64,000 nucleotides of DNA from Umbelopsis isabellina. Taxonomy: Eukaryota; Mucoromycota; Umbelopsidomycetes; Umbelopsidales; Umbelopsidaceae. The stretch is from contig JAEPQZ010000021.1 in NCBI GenBank assembly GCA_016758905.1, positions 186,001 to 250,000 on the forward strand. Direction: 5' to 3'. Below, piece after piece: positions 47,687 through 60,621 of the stretch. Each line of letters starts with the position of its first letter. The stretch's first letter is position 1. Below the pieces are notes generated by a model. That model worked only from the letters and a program-made list of their open reading frames with translations. It did no database searches and had not been told where the DNA came from. Position numbers and translations under genes: made by a program.

Positions 47687-48087
47687 GTAAGTATCCATAT
47701 ACCATCCATCTCTGAAATATCCTTCAACGACTATCAATATCACTCGATCGACGGATGGATTGACCCACCATCGATGAGAAAAACCTTGACCGGCACTGAA
47801 TGATAATTTTTTCAAATACACATTTGCACATTGACCGCTAATGTCACCATCATTTCGACATTGGACTGGAATTCTCAGCAAACGACTACTGAAAAAGCCT
47901 TAAAGTACTAATTTCGTAGTGTCTGTTGTATTTCGGGCATGACAGTACCACGCAGAAGAATTCCAAGCCGATTGTGCTTCAGCCACCCAAACGACCTGGT
48001 TTCCAAACATTGTCTTTCAACTCAACATACCGGTCTCCTCCACTTCTAAACGCAATATAAACTAATCAATTTCCCATTATTTCACAG
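47687..48087 (+). other. 5'UTR intron of the uL2 gene (inferred)
   Basis: GTAAGT donor at 47687 and TTTCACAG acceptor ending at 48087, with a plausible branch word (CTAATC) near 48062. The acceptor lies 11 nt before the uL2 ATG. At 401 nt it is far longer than the 50-80-nt introns of neighbouring genes, common for leader introns of ribosomal protein genes. Not confirmed by transcript data. Confidence 0.65.
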
Positions 48088-48098
48088 CTTGATAAAAA

Positions 48099-49007
48099 AT
48101 GGGTCGCGTCATTCGTGCTCAGAGAAAGTCTGGAGGAATCTTCAAGTCGATCACTACTCACCGTAAGGGTGCTGCTAAGTTGAGATCGCTCGACTATGCT
48201 GAGCGCAACGGTTACGTTCGCGGTATTGTCAAGGAAATCATCCACGATCCCGGTCGTGGTGCTCCCCTTGCCAAGGTATGCAACATTAAAACTCACCCTT
48301 TTTTTTTTGGTACGTTTGTACTAGTTTATTAATCGCTCATATTCGCTACAGGTCGTCTTCCGTGACCAATACAAGTACCGTCTCCGTACCCAAACCTTCA
48401 TTGCTACTGAAGGTATGTACACCGGTCAATTCATCTACTGCGGTAAGAAGGCTTCCCTCTCCGTTGGAAACGTCCTTCCCCTCTCTTCTATGCCCGAAGG
48501 TACCATTGTCTGCAATGTTGAAGAGAACTCTGGTGACCGTGGTGCTCTTGCCCGCACCTCTGGTAACTACGCCACCGTCATTGGACACGGTGACGACGGT
48601 AAGACTCGCATCAAGCTTCCCTCCGGTGCCAAGAAGGTTGTTCCCTCCGGCTCCCGTGCTGCCATCGGTATTGTCGCTGGTGGTGGTCGTATTGACAAGC
48701 CTTTGCTCAAGGCTGGTCGTGCTTTCCACAAGTACAAGGCTAAGCGTAACAGCTGGCCCAGAACTCGTGGTGTTGCCATGAACCCCGTAGACCATCCTCA
48801 CGGTGGTGGTAACCATCAACATATTGGTAAGGCCTCTACCATCGCTCGCGATGCCTCAGCTGGTCAAAAGGTTGGTTTGATTGCCGCCAGAAGGTTAGTA
48901 TCCATTCTATCATATGTGGTCTTTCTTCGTTGTATCGTTGATAATTAACCACTTGTTGCTTTTTTAGAACTGGTTTGTTGCGCGGTAGCAAGAAGCTCAA
49001 GGAGTAA
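48099..49007 (+). CDS. RPL2: Large-subunit ribosomal protein uL2 (L8/L2)
   Basis: Exons 48099-48275, 48352-48893 and 48968-49007, 252 aa, as in other fungi. The chain starts [17 protein letters not shown] and carries the peptidyl-transferase-centre loop [18 protein letters not shown] with the conserved His near the catalytic site. The end is [12 protein letters not shown]. Codon use is strongly biased towards C-ending codons, as expected for a highly expressed gene, which explains long antisense frames in this stretch. Promoter features are the CCAAT array and leader intron listed separately. Confidence 0.97.
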
Positions 49008-49307
49008 ACTTAGCACCACGATTTCCAAAGTAACACACCAATAAAAATATTTACACGACGATGGTTATTTGTTCATGATTATGACTGCAATGAGTGAAAG
49101 TTTAGTCTGTGGCAGTTTTTGAAGTATTGGATCTTCATAACACTATTAGACATTGCTATTTAGGTTGTATCTGGTCAAAGCAGTGGCAGTACGATTTGCA
49201 AAAGCATTGATCACCAAAAAAAGTTCATGCTCAGCTATATAATGATCGAAATAGTCACAAAACGTCGATTCAAGGCTTCTTCTACCTTCTAATAGCAGCA
49301 TTAGACA

Positions 49308-52300
49308 ATGGCAAAGGGGCAGAAACGTAAAACTACTACTCCGTCACCGTCTCCACGGAAAAAGACGAGCACTGTTCCTCAAAAGGGTTTAGAATTCTTT
49401 TTCGAATCGCAGCGCAAGAAGCAGCATGAGCTAGAGCAAGAAGCTTTTGGCGATCCATTGCTGACACAGCCCGCCAGTCCACTCGGCAATCGGGGCAATG
49501 GTGCAGACGCTGATTTCGATTTGCAGTTAGTAGCAGGTGACGAAGAACCGCTCTTTCTGCCCAAAGCCAAGAAAGAAGAATCGCCAGTCCAAGATACAAT
49601 AGACACATCCAGCTCCACAAGTACAGTGGTGACGACAAATTCAACATCACAAATTAAAATTGAGGAGTCCATATCTCAACCCGCTTTGACTCCATCACAA
49701 GATGAAAAGAAAGAGCTAAATTGTACGGTTGCTCTAGTCGATGCATCAAAACCAGCAAACGATGACAGCTCAATGCCAAAGCAACCACTTACAACCGATC
49801 CTTTGGAGTTTGACGCTAAATCTTACCCTGTCACTTCTTGGTCCACTCCTGATGGAATTGTTGCTCCATACGCATTCATAACTGAAGCTTTCTGTATCAT
49901 CGCTGAAACGAGTGCCAGAATAGGCATTACCAACGTACTATGTAACATGCTGCGAGTCTTGATGATTCACACTCCGGCCGACCTACTTCCCGCCGTTTGG
50001 CTGTGCTCAAATGCCATTGCGGCACCTTATAAAGGTATTGAGTTAGGAATCGGCCCACTAATATTAAGCAAGTCAATTACTTCAGTGGCTGGTACTAATG
50101 GTAAAACACTTAAAACGCTTTATGAAAAATATGGTGATTGGGGGGATGTAGCGTTTTCGGCAAAAGTGTCCGTTAGGACACTGCTTCAACCCAAACCACT
50201 TACCGTACGTGGTGTATACTCCACTCTTAAATCAATCGCCAATTTGAAAGGTCAAGGTACTATAGACGCCAAGGCTGCGCTTGTTAAGAAACTTGTTTTG
50301 GCTGCCAGGGGAGAAGAAGTTCGATTTCTTGTTCGAACCTTTGTATCACATCTTCGCATTGGTGCGGTACGCACTACGGTGCTATCAGCACTTGCTAAAG
50401 CCTGCACTCTAGATATTTCACCATTTTGTTCTGTTGAAGATGGAGATTCTTTAGCTGCACAATTTTATCGTCAACCTTATGATGACAAGGCGACGATCAC
50501 GATGAAAATGAAAAGAGCAGAGAGCTTGATGAGAGAATGTTATGCGCAGCATCCAAATCTAGACGATATCGTTCCTGCTATCTTACAGGGCTTGTCGCAT
50601 CTTAAGGAGCATTGTCCTCTCACTGTAGGGGTTCCACTTCGACCAATGTTAGGAAAGATAACTCGCGATCTATCAGAGGTGTTTGTAAAGCTGGAAGGTC
50701 GCAGTTTTGCTTGTGAATACAAGTACGATGGCCAACGCGCACAAATACACTTGGATAAACAGGGAAAAGCAAAAATATTCAGTCGGCATCTTGAGGTAAA
50801 CACTAGAGTGGTTTTTTTTTTTATTCATTCAGATTAAGGTCAACGTACTCATTGGCTGCTATACAGGATATGACAGACAAATATCCGGATGTAGTAGCCA
50901 TATTGCCTCAAATTTGCAAGTCTGAAAATCAATCTTTCATCATTGATGCTGAAATTGTTGCTATCGATAATAATGGTAATATTCAGCCTTTCTCAACATT
51001 GAGTAACCGAGCTCGGAAAAATGTAGCCATCGAGGATATTACAATTAACGTGGTAAGTAATAATTTATGATGTTTGGAACAGTTGGATTAGCTATTATGA
51101 TGAACCATTATTTAATGTTTTTTTTTAAATGTCATCTCAGTGCATACTGGCTTTTGGTAAGGCTATGCTCACATGAAAAATCATATACGATCATTGCGAT
51201 TTAACGAAGGTTTTGGCTACTAGATATTATGCTTTTGAATGATGAGCCAGTTCTATGGGAAAGTTTTCGAAACCGTAGACAATTATTGAGAGATCATTTT
51301 ACACCGATAAAAGACAGATACGATCTGGTGAAATCAATGGATACTGTCGCTAGTCAAGAAAACCAAGATGGCGCGCCTGAGACAACCTCGGAGCTAAAGG
51401 CCCCGAATGTAGCTAATAGTGTAGAATATCAAGACGAAGTGTCAGAATTTTTTAAACAGAGCATCAAAGATGGATGCGAAGGAATTATGGTCAAAGTTCT
51501 AGATCATGCTAGTGGCTATTCAGGCAACCAGCTGGACCCCATTACTGCTAACAAAACAGAGATGAAGCAAACCAGAGTAAATCAGCTACTCGCCTCATAT
51601 GAACCAGGTAGGTTGCTATTTTCAAAAGAAATTTTGAAAATTCATGATATATTTACACACCTGAAAAGACAAACGAATGGAAAGCTGGCTTAAAGTAAAG
51701 AAAGATTATGTTGAAGGCGTAAGCGACTCATTAGATCTAGTGGTAAGTAACAATGACTACTACAATATGTACATGTAGTTTTTACGCTAACGTTCTCTTT
51801 GAAATAATAGCCAATAGGAGCATGGTGGGGCAATGGACGCAAAGTTGGGTGGTACTCACCTATCTTGTTAGCGTGCTATAATCCTGAGAACGAAACGTAC
51901 GAGTCGGTCTGTAAATGCATCTCTGGTAAGCTCCGTATTCCTTCTCTATCCTGTTACGCGGCATCATTCACTAAATACAACTAAAAACGCGCAGGTTTCA
52001 GTGATAAATTTTACAAGGACATGCTGGAGTTTTACTCTGTTGAAAATGGCCGTGTTTTAGACGCGCCAAGGCATGATTATATTACTGATCATCGACCGGA
52101 TGGTAAGTCAGCGCTCTCACAATTTCGAAGACCACTTGACACCTTATAATAATAGTGCGTGTTTAGTCTGGTTTCAATCGTGTGAAGTTTGGGAAATCAA
52201 AGGTAGGTCGTGGAACATCTCGGTATGTAGGCATAGGCGCGAAAAACAACTTAAAAATCTGGAAAATAGGCGCGGATATCACGGTCAGTCCAATTCATAA

Positions 52301-52514
52301 AGGCGCTATTGGGCATATAGACGAGGCGCGCGGACTTTCACTGCGGTTTCCTAGATTTATCCGAAAGCGCGACGACAAGGATGTGGAGGACGCGACATGC
52401 AGTGAGACCCTTGCGGAGATGTACACCAAGCAAACAAACCTCCATGGCTCCTCTAATACTGAAGCTAACACTGGCGGTGTTGAAGAGGATGATGGTTGGA
52501 TTGGTGAAGATTAA
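49308..52514 (+). CDS. CDC9: DNA ligase I (ATP-dependent, replicative)
   Basis: Seals Okazaki fragments. Exons 49308-50795, 50867-51052, 51141-51156, 51224-51607, 51669-51742, 51811-51925, 51995-52102, 52167-52202 and 52270-52514 give 883 aa. A PIP box for PCNA binding (QKGLEFFF) lies at residues ~25-32, followed by a polar linker. The DNA-binding domain includes [15 protein letters not shown]. The adenylation motif is [12 protein letters not shown] with the nucleophile Lys; later motifs are [29 protein letters not shown] and [14 protein letters not shown]. The 16-nt exon 3 (TGC to G) is needed to join VCILAFDIMLLND. The C-terminus ends in an acidic tail. The gene sits about 800 bp from the histone cluster. 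Confidence 0.96.
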
Positions 52515-53328
52515 TGACCACTAAGCTAACGCGCAACAACACGCTTTTGATCGCCTCAACCTTGCGTTGAAGGCTAATATGTTTTTTAACGGCACTTTTC
52601 AAGTTAGTGTATATAGGAACCTGTTGATTGGGTTTGGATGGATCTACTACGTATTTTGTAAATATATCGTTTGAAAACGATGAATGTTTATTTGGGCATA
52701 GAATTGGCAAGTAATTTTGCTCGATAAAAGTAAAATAAGTAATACAGTAACATATGATAAGCCAACCAATCAAGAGGCGATTCAGAGCATATTGAGGTTA
52801 TCTAGCACATAACAGTTGGCGCAACAATTTTGAATGACTATCCCCATGTTCTGAGCAGTGCCTACGCCATGCTCTCACGTATCACAAACGCGTATTATAT
52901 ACCTACAGGCAAAGTCCGACGCCTATGCTAGATCAAGTACACAATACACATCACTCAACCCATGCACGCGTGATCACCAACTTGGAAAAAGTATAGCAGA
53001 CAATTAAATAAGTCCATTACAGATGATATAGGAATTGTTATTAAAGAAACAAACAGCGGTAAAGAAAAAAGGGGAGTCTGTACAGATGAAACGAGTTGAA
53101 GGGATAAATAGTGCGTTGCCCAAATTGTCAGTTGCTTGTAGACGAGACTGACAAAACATGGATGAATTTCTTGTGAATGAGATTGGGTGAAATGAAAGGC
53201 GTGCAAAATAGGTTGTATGCGCGCAGCAAAGTTTTAAAAAAAAGAGTTGCAAGTTGGATATTTTTCTTTTCTTTGAAGCCAAGTTCACACAAATTCTGCA
53301 ATCCCATTTCAGCCCAGCCAAAATTCAT
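52515..53328. other. Convergent spacer between DNA ligase and H2B with two MCB-like sites
   Basis: About 815 bp between two 3' ends. It contains perfect ACGCGT words at 52888-52893 and 52966-52971, the MluI cell-cycle box bound by MBF in yeasts. No promoter is expected here from the gene layout. No coding sequence supported. Confidence 0.5.
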
Positions 53329-53712
53329 TTATTTGGAGCTGGTGTACTTGGTGACGGCCTTGGTACCTTCAGAGACGGCGTGCTTGGCCAATTCACCAGG
53401 AAGAATGAGACGAACAGCGGTTTGAATCTCGCGAGATGAGATGGTGGAACGCTTGTTGTAAGCAGCGAGCTTGGAAGCCTCACCAGCAATACGCTCAAAG
53501 ATATCGTTGACGAAAGAGTTGAGGATGGACATGGCCTTGTTGGAGATACCAGTATCAGGGTGAACTTGCTTCAAGACCTTGTAGATGTAGGAAGAGTAGG
53601 TTTCCTTACGGCTGGCCTTTCTCTTCTTAGCATCACCAGACTTGGCCTTCTTTTCGATGCTCTTAGCGGGAGCCTTTCCTCCAGTGGGCTTCTTTTCAGC
53701 TTTGGGTGCCAT
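53329..53712 (-). CDS. Histone H2B, copy 1
   Basis: Core histone, intronless, 127 aa: basic N-tail ([16 protein letters not shown]), then the fold [36 protein letters not shown] and the C-terminal helix ending VTKYTSSK. Divergently paired with H2A copy 1. The protein is identical to copy 2 (61148-61531); the two DNA sequences differ at a few synonymous sites. Confidence 0.99.
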   Translation of the reverse strand: MAPKAEKKPTGGKAPAKSIEKKAKSGDAKKRKASRKETYSSYIYKVLKQVHPDTGISNKAMSILNSFVNDIFERIAGEASKLAAYNKRSTISSREIQTAVRLILPGELAKHAVSEGTKAVTKYTSSK

Positions 53713-54109
53713 AGTTTTTGAGTGTGATGTAAAGTGAGAAAAAAAAGTTGGGATAGCGGAGAATGTGACCCAGCTTTATATATCAGCCAGGTTTGATTTT
53801 ACAGTACCCTGTATAATTTGTCACGCGCCAGGAGACTATCTAAAAGTGTTGAGCGATATGGAGCCAACATAAAACCATATCAGAAATTCAATACGTGATA
53901 ACGCGCGACTACACGTACATGCACGGAAAGCCTTTGTAGTAATTTTTGGCCTTATCGCGCTCCAAACCATACATCCCTTCAAGCCAGATATGCATCACGA
54001 GATCGTGACGTCAGCATGGCACAGTGGGATATAAATTGGGCCAACGGCAGTCGCAACCCAGCGTCTAGCTTTTACTTTTTTTTCGTCAACTCAACACAAC
54101 TTATTAACA
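53713..54109. promoter_or_regulatory. Divergent H2B/H2A promoter, pair 1
   Basis: TATA boxes at 53775-53783 (minus strand, for H2B) and 54030-54035 (TATAAA, for H2A). CGCG words at 53824, 53902 (CGCGCG) and 53956 (ATCGCGCTCC). TGACGTCA near 54007 is a CRE/ATF-type palindrome. The CGCG elements are shared with the other two histone promoters. Confidence 0.75.
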
Positions 54110-54505
54110 ATGTCTGGAGGAAAATCTGGTGGAAAATCCGCATCTGGATCCAAGTCTCAAACCCGTTCCGCTAAGGCCGGTCTTCAATTCCCTGTCGGTC
54201 GTATTCATCGTCTTCTTCGTCGTGGAAACTATGCCCAACGTGTTGGTGCTGGTGCCCCCGTCTACCTTGCCGCAGTCCTTGAGTATCTCGCTGCTGAAAT
54301 TCTCGAATTGGCTGGTAACGCCGCTCGTGACAACAAGAAGTCCCGTATCATTCCTCGCCATCTTCAACTTGCCATCCGCAATGACGAAGAATTGAACAAG
54401 CTTCTTGGACACGTCACCATCGCTCAAGGTGGTGTCTTGCCCAACATTCACGCCAACCTCCTTCCCAAGAAGTCCAAGAAGGTCGGTGCTTCTCAAGAAT
54501 TGTAA
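54110..54505 (+). CDS. Histone H2A, copy 1
   Basis: Intronless, 131 aa with [20 protein letters not shown], the acidic-patch helix [19 protein letters not shown] and the C-terminal SQEL. The SQE motif is the DNA-damage phosphorylation site, so this canonical H2A also serves the H2A.X role, as in other fungi. Protein identical to copy 2. Confidence 0.99.
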   Translation: MSGGKSGGKSASGSKSQTRSAKAGLQFPVGRIHRLLRRGNYAQRVGAGAPVYLAAVLEYLAAEILELAGNAARDNKKSRIIPRHLQLAIRNDEELNKLLGHVTIAQGGVLPNIHANLLPKKSKKVGASQEL

Positions 54506-54835
54506 ACCAACTTGGTTACCTATTAGCATCCTATTTTCCTCTTTATTTTTTCCCTTTATCAGTTCTTCTCCTAGTCCCCTCATCCAATGTAGTCGTTATC
54601 CGACAACTCTTATCAACCAAGCATCAGTGTACATAGCTTTTAACTACTAAAAGAAAATGTTTTTAACTAAACATTAGTTGAACGCAAAAGAAATTTTCAG
54701 TCTCAAAAAAAAGTGTGTGACAATGATGATAGATAATACGGAAAAGTGTGTATATGTGATATGGGTATATATTACAAGAAAACTGATAAATAGTAATGCA
54801 AAATGGTCTACTGTAAAGAAAAACAAAGAACACTG
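54506..54835. other. 3' spacer
   Basis: Holds the 3' UTR of H2A copy 1 and the 3' side of the next gene (minus). No animal-type histone stem-loop was recognised. No gene. Confidence 0.4.
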
Positions 54836-55900
54836 TTATTCGTCGTTGAACTGAATGATGCGGTTGCGCTTCAGGTTGAATTTGACTGCCTTTCTCAGAG
54901 GGGATGGCGACTCTGCAGGAGCAGCGCGTTTCGCGTTTGACGAGCGGCCTTCCAAAGCCTCACGCCGACTGTTCAACCTTGCTTCTCGTGCCTCCCGTTC
55001 CTCACGTACTCGCCAGAATTTTAGCTGCTCAGCGCGTTTAGCTTGCCTCCGTCGCTTTTCCTGCAGCGTCATTGGGCCAAAACGTGTCAAATTGTCATCT
55101 TCTTCTGTATTTACTTCTGACGAAGTCGTTGGCTTTTTCATTGGATTTGATATCAATCTACGGAAAGATGATAGTGGGCCGTCTAGATTTTTGCCGTCCT
55201 TTTGATTTCCCTTGAATTTGTGTGATTTCAATGCCGATTTTGAGTGTATGCTGCTTTCGAGTGCGTTGTTCTTCAGTATCTCTCCATTGCTATTGGCCAT
55301 CTGACCATTTTCCGCTTGCTCCTTATAGGCTAATATATCTGTACTATCAGCGAGAGTTTGTTCATCTGTCAGCCTTATATCTATTGATGCTTCTCCCATA
55401 GTTGTGTCTTGTAATACTGGATCCTGACCTTGACCGGTTGAATTTGGAGAATCCAATGTGATATACTCTAAACCAGTATCAATCGGTGAATCGACGTCTT
55501 CATTGGGTTTGACCTCGCCAGTATCATTTTCGTTAGAATCATCTAGTATATGATCGTCCGATTGACTGAAAGGAGACACTTTTGTTCTCGGTGATGAAAA
55601 AGAAAACCTGTGTCGGTTGATACCGATCGATGTTGCTATTGGAGCGAATGATGGCCATTTGTCCACGTCAAACTCATCGTCCATATCCGATGTTTCAGTG
55701 TTAAAATTGAACCGCTCTGAGAGCCACCTTGTTCTGGGTAAACCGTCAGCGGTGAGCAGGCTCTGATCGTCGCTTGTGCTCTCATCTATAGAGAGACCTT
55801 GATTTCAAGCAAGCAACAGGTGAGATTCACGTTCATAAATTAACAGCCCATTGCCAAAAGCTATACCTTCAATTGAATCGTTGCTTTCAACGTCGTCCAT
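54836..55900 (-). CDS. Unknown protein, 331 aa, inside the histone cluster
   Basis: Exons in minus order 55900-55867 and 55797-54836. The first ~190 residues are acidic and rich in Asp, Ser and Glu (MDDVESNDSIEG, DESTSDDQ, DSNENDTGEV). From ~240 it turns strongly basic and helical (TLQEKRRRQAKRAEQLKF, then EEREAREARLNSRREALE). It ends RKAVKFNLKRNRIIQFNDE, a short motif reminiscent of nucleolar or replication-associated proteins. I do not recognise a family. Acid-to-base layout suits a nuclear protein that binds histones or nucleic acid, but that is inference from composition and location only. Confidence 0.65.
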
Positions 55901-56294
55901 GAGATGTGATTAGGACGAATCTGGTGATGAACATAAGGGTCTTAATTGTGATATTTCTATTACAGCCGTGACCAGCCTTTGATCAATCACTGGGCTTGCA
56001 TATTGTAAAATTTTTGATCACGAGGTGACCAGTATTAAGACAGCATGCTCTTATAAACTCAAATACACACACGTATACACACACACAAAAAATTCATGTT
56101 TAAAGCAGATTGGAAACGTTCCATAGAGTTCAATTATGAAAGAGACGTATATTACAGAACGATAAGGAACAAAAGAATAAACGTTTGTTACGTAGTGATT
56201 GAGATAGGGGTTCTATACAAGTGCTCACTATTTGGAGTGAAGCAGGCAAGCGGATATGAGGGGTTGAAAATATTTTGGGAAGCAAGTGAATAAA
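55901..56294. other. Intergenic region
   Basis: Promoter side of the unknown gene and 3' side of H4. Includes an ACACAC-rich stretch near 56066-56090. No gene seen. Confidence 0.4.
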
Positions 56295-57676
<1,382 letters not shown>

Positions 57677-60225
57677 ACAGCTCACCATTTGTAGTGTTTA
57701 CTTAGTTTCCTAACCGTCCCTAAAACATTACCAATATCCCCTTTGCCGACTTGTACAGTTTTTCTTTACATCCCACCCTATCACTCTGTATTTACTTTTG
57801 TTTTTTTTTTCCTGGCCTAATGCAAATATAGCACAAATGGATACCAGATATCCTACTACAGCTTTTATCTAATGATGCGTAAAGTCTTGAATGTGCGTGT
57901 GTGAACGTGTGAGTTTCGCGTTCCATCTTTTTTATGATAAAATTGCCGTAAGCAACAAAAATTTGTTAGACGTGTTTGAAGTACAGGCCGTTTGTGTACC
58001 AGCTTCGTTATCAGTCGATGCGATTTACAGAAAAAACACAAGAGGTGATAGCACCATATACATTCTACTTGCGTTACATACTTATCAGTGAAAGTTTACG
58101 GCAGTTTACCATGATAGTGGCATGGCTCTCATGGTTCAAAGCTGCTTCACCAAGTTTTGTTTTCATTTTGCAGCCGCAGTCTTGGACTCGTTGTTTTGGC
58201 AATAACTGCGCCATACAATACCTTGTGATGTGTCAGTCATTCACCAGCTGAACGCGCTCAAAACGCGGTCGCGTTTTCACTGAGTTTGATCATCATCTGC
58301 ACAGCATAAACACCGACTGTACCGGTTTGACGGAGACGCGCTAAAGTTTGTGGCGCCGTTACGCGTTGCACCCGCTAGGTAACACTAACGCGGTATACTC
58401 TACTCACGCTAGACGTAGAGAGGAATGCGTGTTATAGCTGACTAATCCATTGGTACGAACGCGCTCATCAAAAATAAGACACGGAATACTGCGCCTAGTC
58501 TGCTACGCGCGAACTGCCACATTGGCACGAAAGCATTGAATGACCGCTTTGCGTTTTGCTTATTGTGATACTAAGAATGCAAAGGCTGCGCATCTAGGCG
58601 TACTCCGTACTTTACTTTGACTGCAAAATGTGCTCCCCTCCGGTTTTGAGAAATTTGGCTTTCTAGCGCCAATGCAGTACTTGCAGCGCTTACAAGAGAT
58701 TTTGATATCTACTAGCATTACTCAATAGTCTCAAGTAGCTCAGTAGTGTGAATGAGAATGTTGATTTAATATAGTCACAAATTTTTCAGAGGAGTCCATT
58801 AATATGGTCACAGCTAATATTATATCGCTTCATTTTCAAAGTAAATGTGCCTTGTACAATATGTATTAAAGAAGTTGCACTTGAATGGGTTTGAAACTCC
58901 GATGAGTGCATGTTCCTCATAAAGATAATAAAATAGATTTTCTCAATGACAACTCGGCGTGATATTGTTTGATATGTTTTGAATGGATTCTACTGTTTTT
59001 ATGTCTGTGAAGACATCTGTTTGATATGCTGTAAGCTATTCCAAGTTTAATTTAGCGCTCTACGGGTAAGTCTTGTCATTGTTATGGGTGTCTAGGATAG
59101 ATACATACTACGATATATCAATAACTATATTGATTTTATGCCACTATAAGCTATAGTGTAGAGACTTAGTAGTGTATACTATGTTTTAGAAGGGTGACCT
59201 ATCCAAATGATTATGTTTCCTGACAACTAAAGTAATGTTGTATACAGTTCTAGGTGATATTTCCAGTTACCTCATTACTATTTTATAAAAACACTCACTA
59301 ACAAAGTAAATCTGCATATAACTCAAAGTAAACCAGGATGCAAAATGCATAAAAATTCAAGCATACTAACAGAGAAGTTTGATAGCCTTTCGTCCCACCG
59401 ATATATCAAAATACGAATAAATGTAATTTTAACTTTATTGAATTTTTCTTTTGCAGCTAAAGTCAGACGCGCTCTAGCACAAGAGCACGGACCTGGCGCG
59501 CAAATTAGTCTAGTTGCCTGTCGCTCGATCAATCTCGTTTAGACCAACCGGCATAATTGAGATAAACCTAAAGATATAGGATATTTAAGCGCAGTAGAGA
59601 ACTACCTAGTACTGCAGCAGGATTAGAAATGTCTACTTTCCGAAAACCATTTCTAAATCTTCACTGCATTTGAAATTAGGAATTGTTGACTGGTAAGGAT
59701 TTCCCAAACAATGTCACGCAACACGCATAGCAACTTTCGCTTTTATCCTATGGGATGGACTGATTTAACAGCTTCAACCCAACGAAAAAGTATAGGGATA
59801 CCATCACTAAGAGTCAAATTTCGTATCTTTTTACATATAAGTCTCTATTAACTACAAGCCAAACCTTTACACGATAAAATCGAATTAACTTTAGCAAACT
59901 CATATTCTTTCATTGCCAACGCACAAGATGTGAAAATTTTCTTCAAAGAGCTTTATCAGTATATACACAGCTTGAGACTAACAAAATAAATCTTTTACTG
60001 AGAACGCATCTCAGAAAAGAGTTGGTAACAAAAAGTGGGAATTAACACAGAGGTTGTATGTTTGTACATTAAATGGGATGAGGGAGCAGTTCGGAAGAAG
60101 GGGGAGAGAAAAACAAAAACAAGGAAATAGAAGCGAAAAGCGCACGGCTGACCAGATTGCAGACATAAGTACCGCTTTGCGCTTTAGATAGTGGACATTG
60201 ATTTTGAAATTCAAAGTTTAACCCT
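57677..60225. other. 2.5-kb gene-free gap inside the histone cluster
   Basis: No ORF here carries a recognisable domain; the largest are under 95 codons. It contains the H3 3' UTR (to about 57850), a CGCG-dense block (58251-58510, separate entry), another ACGCGCTC word near 59466 and otherwise AT-rich DNA. The last ~200 bases are the 3' side of H2A copy 2. Confidence 0.5.
58251..58510. promoter_or_regulatory. CGCG/MCB-like cluster without an adjacent gene
   Basis: CGCG-containing words at 58251 (AACGCGCTCA), 58262 (AACGCGG, followed by TCGCGTT), 58336, 58361 (ACGCGT), 58387 (AACGCGG), 58458 (AACGCGCTCA) and 58505 (ACGCGCG). The CGCGCT core is the same as in the histone promoters. The 10-bp word AACGCGCTCA occurs twice, about 207 bp apart. 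It lies about 575 bp beyond the H3 stop and about 1.7 kb beyond the H2A stop. Confidence 0.6.
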
Positions 60226-60621
60226 TTAGAGTTCCTGGGAAGCACCAACCTTCTTGGACTTCTTGGGAAGGAGGTTGGCGTGGATGTTGGGCAAGACACC
60301 ACCTTGAGCGATGGTGACGTGTCCAAGAAGTTTGTTCAATTCCTCATCGTTACGGATGGCAAGTTGAAGATGACGGGGGATGATACGGGACTTCTTGTTG
60401 TCACGAGCGGCGTTACCAGCCAATTCGAGAATTTCAGCTGCGAGATATTCAAGAACTGCGGCAAGGTAGACGGGAGCACCAGCACCAACACGTTGGGCAT
60501 AGTTTCCACGACGAAGAAGACGATGGATACGACCGACAGGGAATTGAAGACCGGCCTTAGCGGAACGGGTTTGAGACTTGGATCCAGATGCGGATTTTCC
60601 ACCAGATTTTCCTCCAGACAT
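60226..60621 (-). CDS. Histone H2A, copy 2
   Basis: Intronless, 131 aa, identical at protein level to copy 1 including SQEL. DNA differs at scattered third positions, more in the C-terminal half than in the first ~130 bases, which are almost identical. Reverse orientation relative to copy 1. Confidence 0.99.
   Translation of the reverse strand: MSGGKSGGKSASGSKSQTRSAKAGLQFPVGRIHRLLRRGNYAQRVGAGAPVYLAAVLEYLAAEILELAGNAARDNKKSRIIPRHLQLAIRNDEELNKLLGHVTIAQGGVLPNIHANLLPKKSKKVGASQEL

Noticed and set aside
47687-48087. Possible C/D box snoRNA inside the uL2 leader intron
   Set aside because: C-box-like and D-box-like words exist but are imperfect and lack terminal pairing.
54104-54583. Long antisense ORF over H2A copy 1 (similar ones over H2A copy 2, H3, H4 and uL2)
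   Set aside because: They arise from the strong codon bias of the sense genes and have no domain content.
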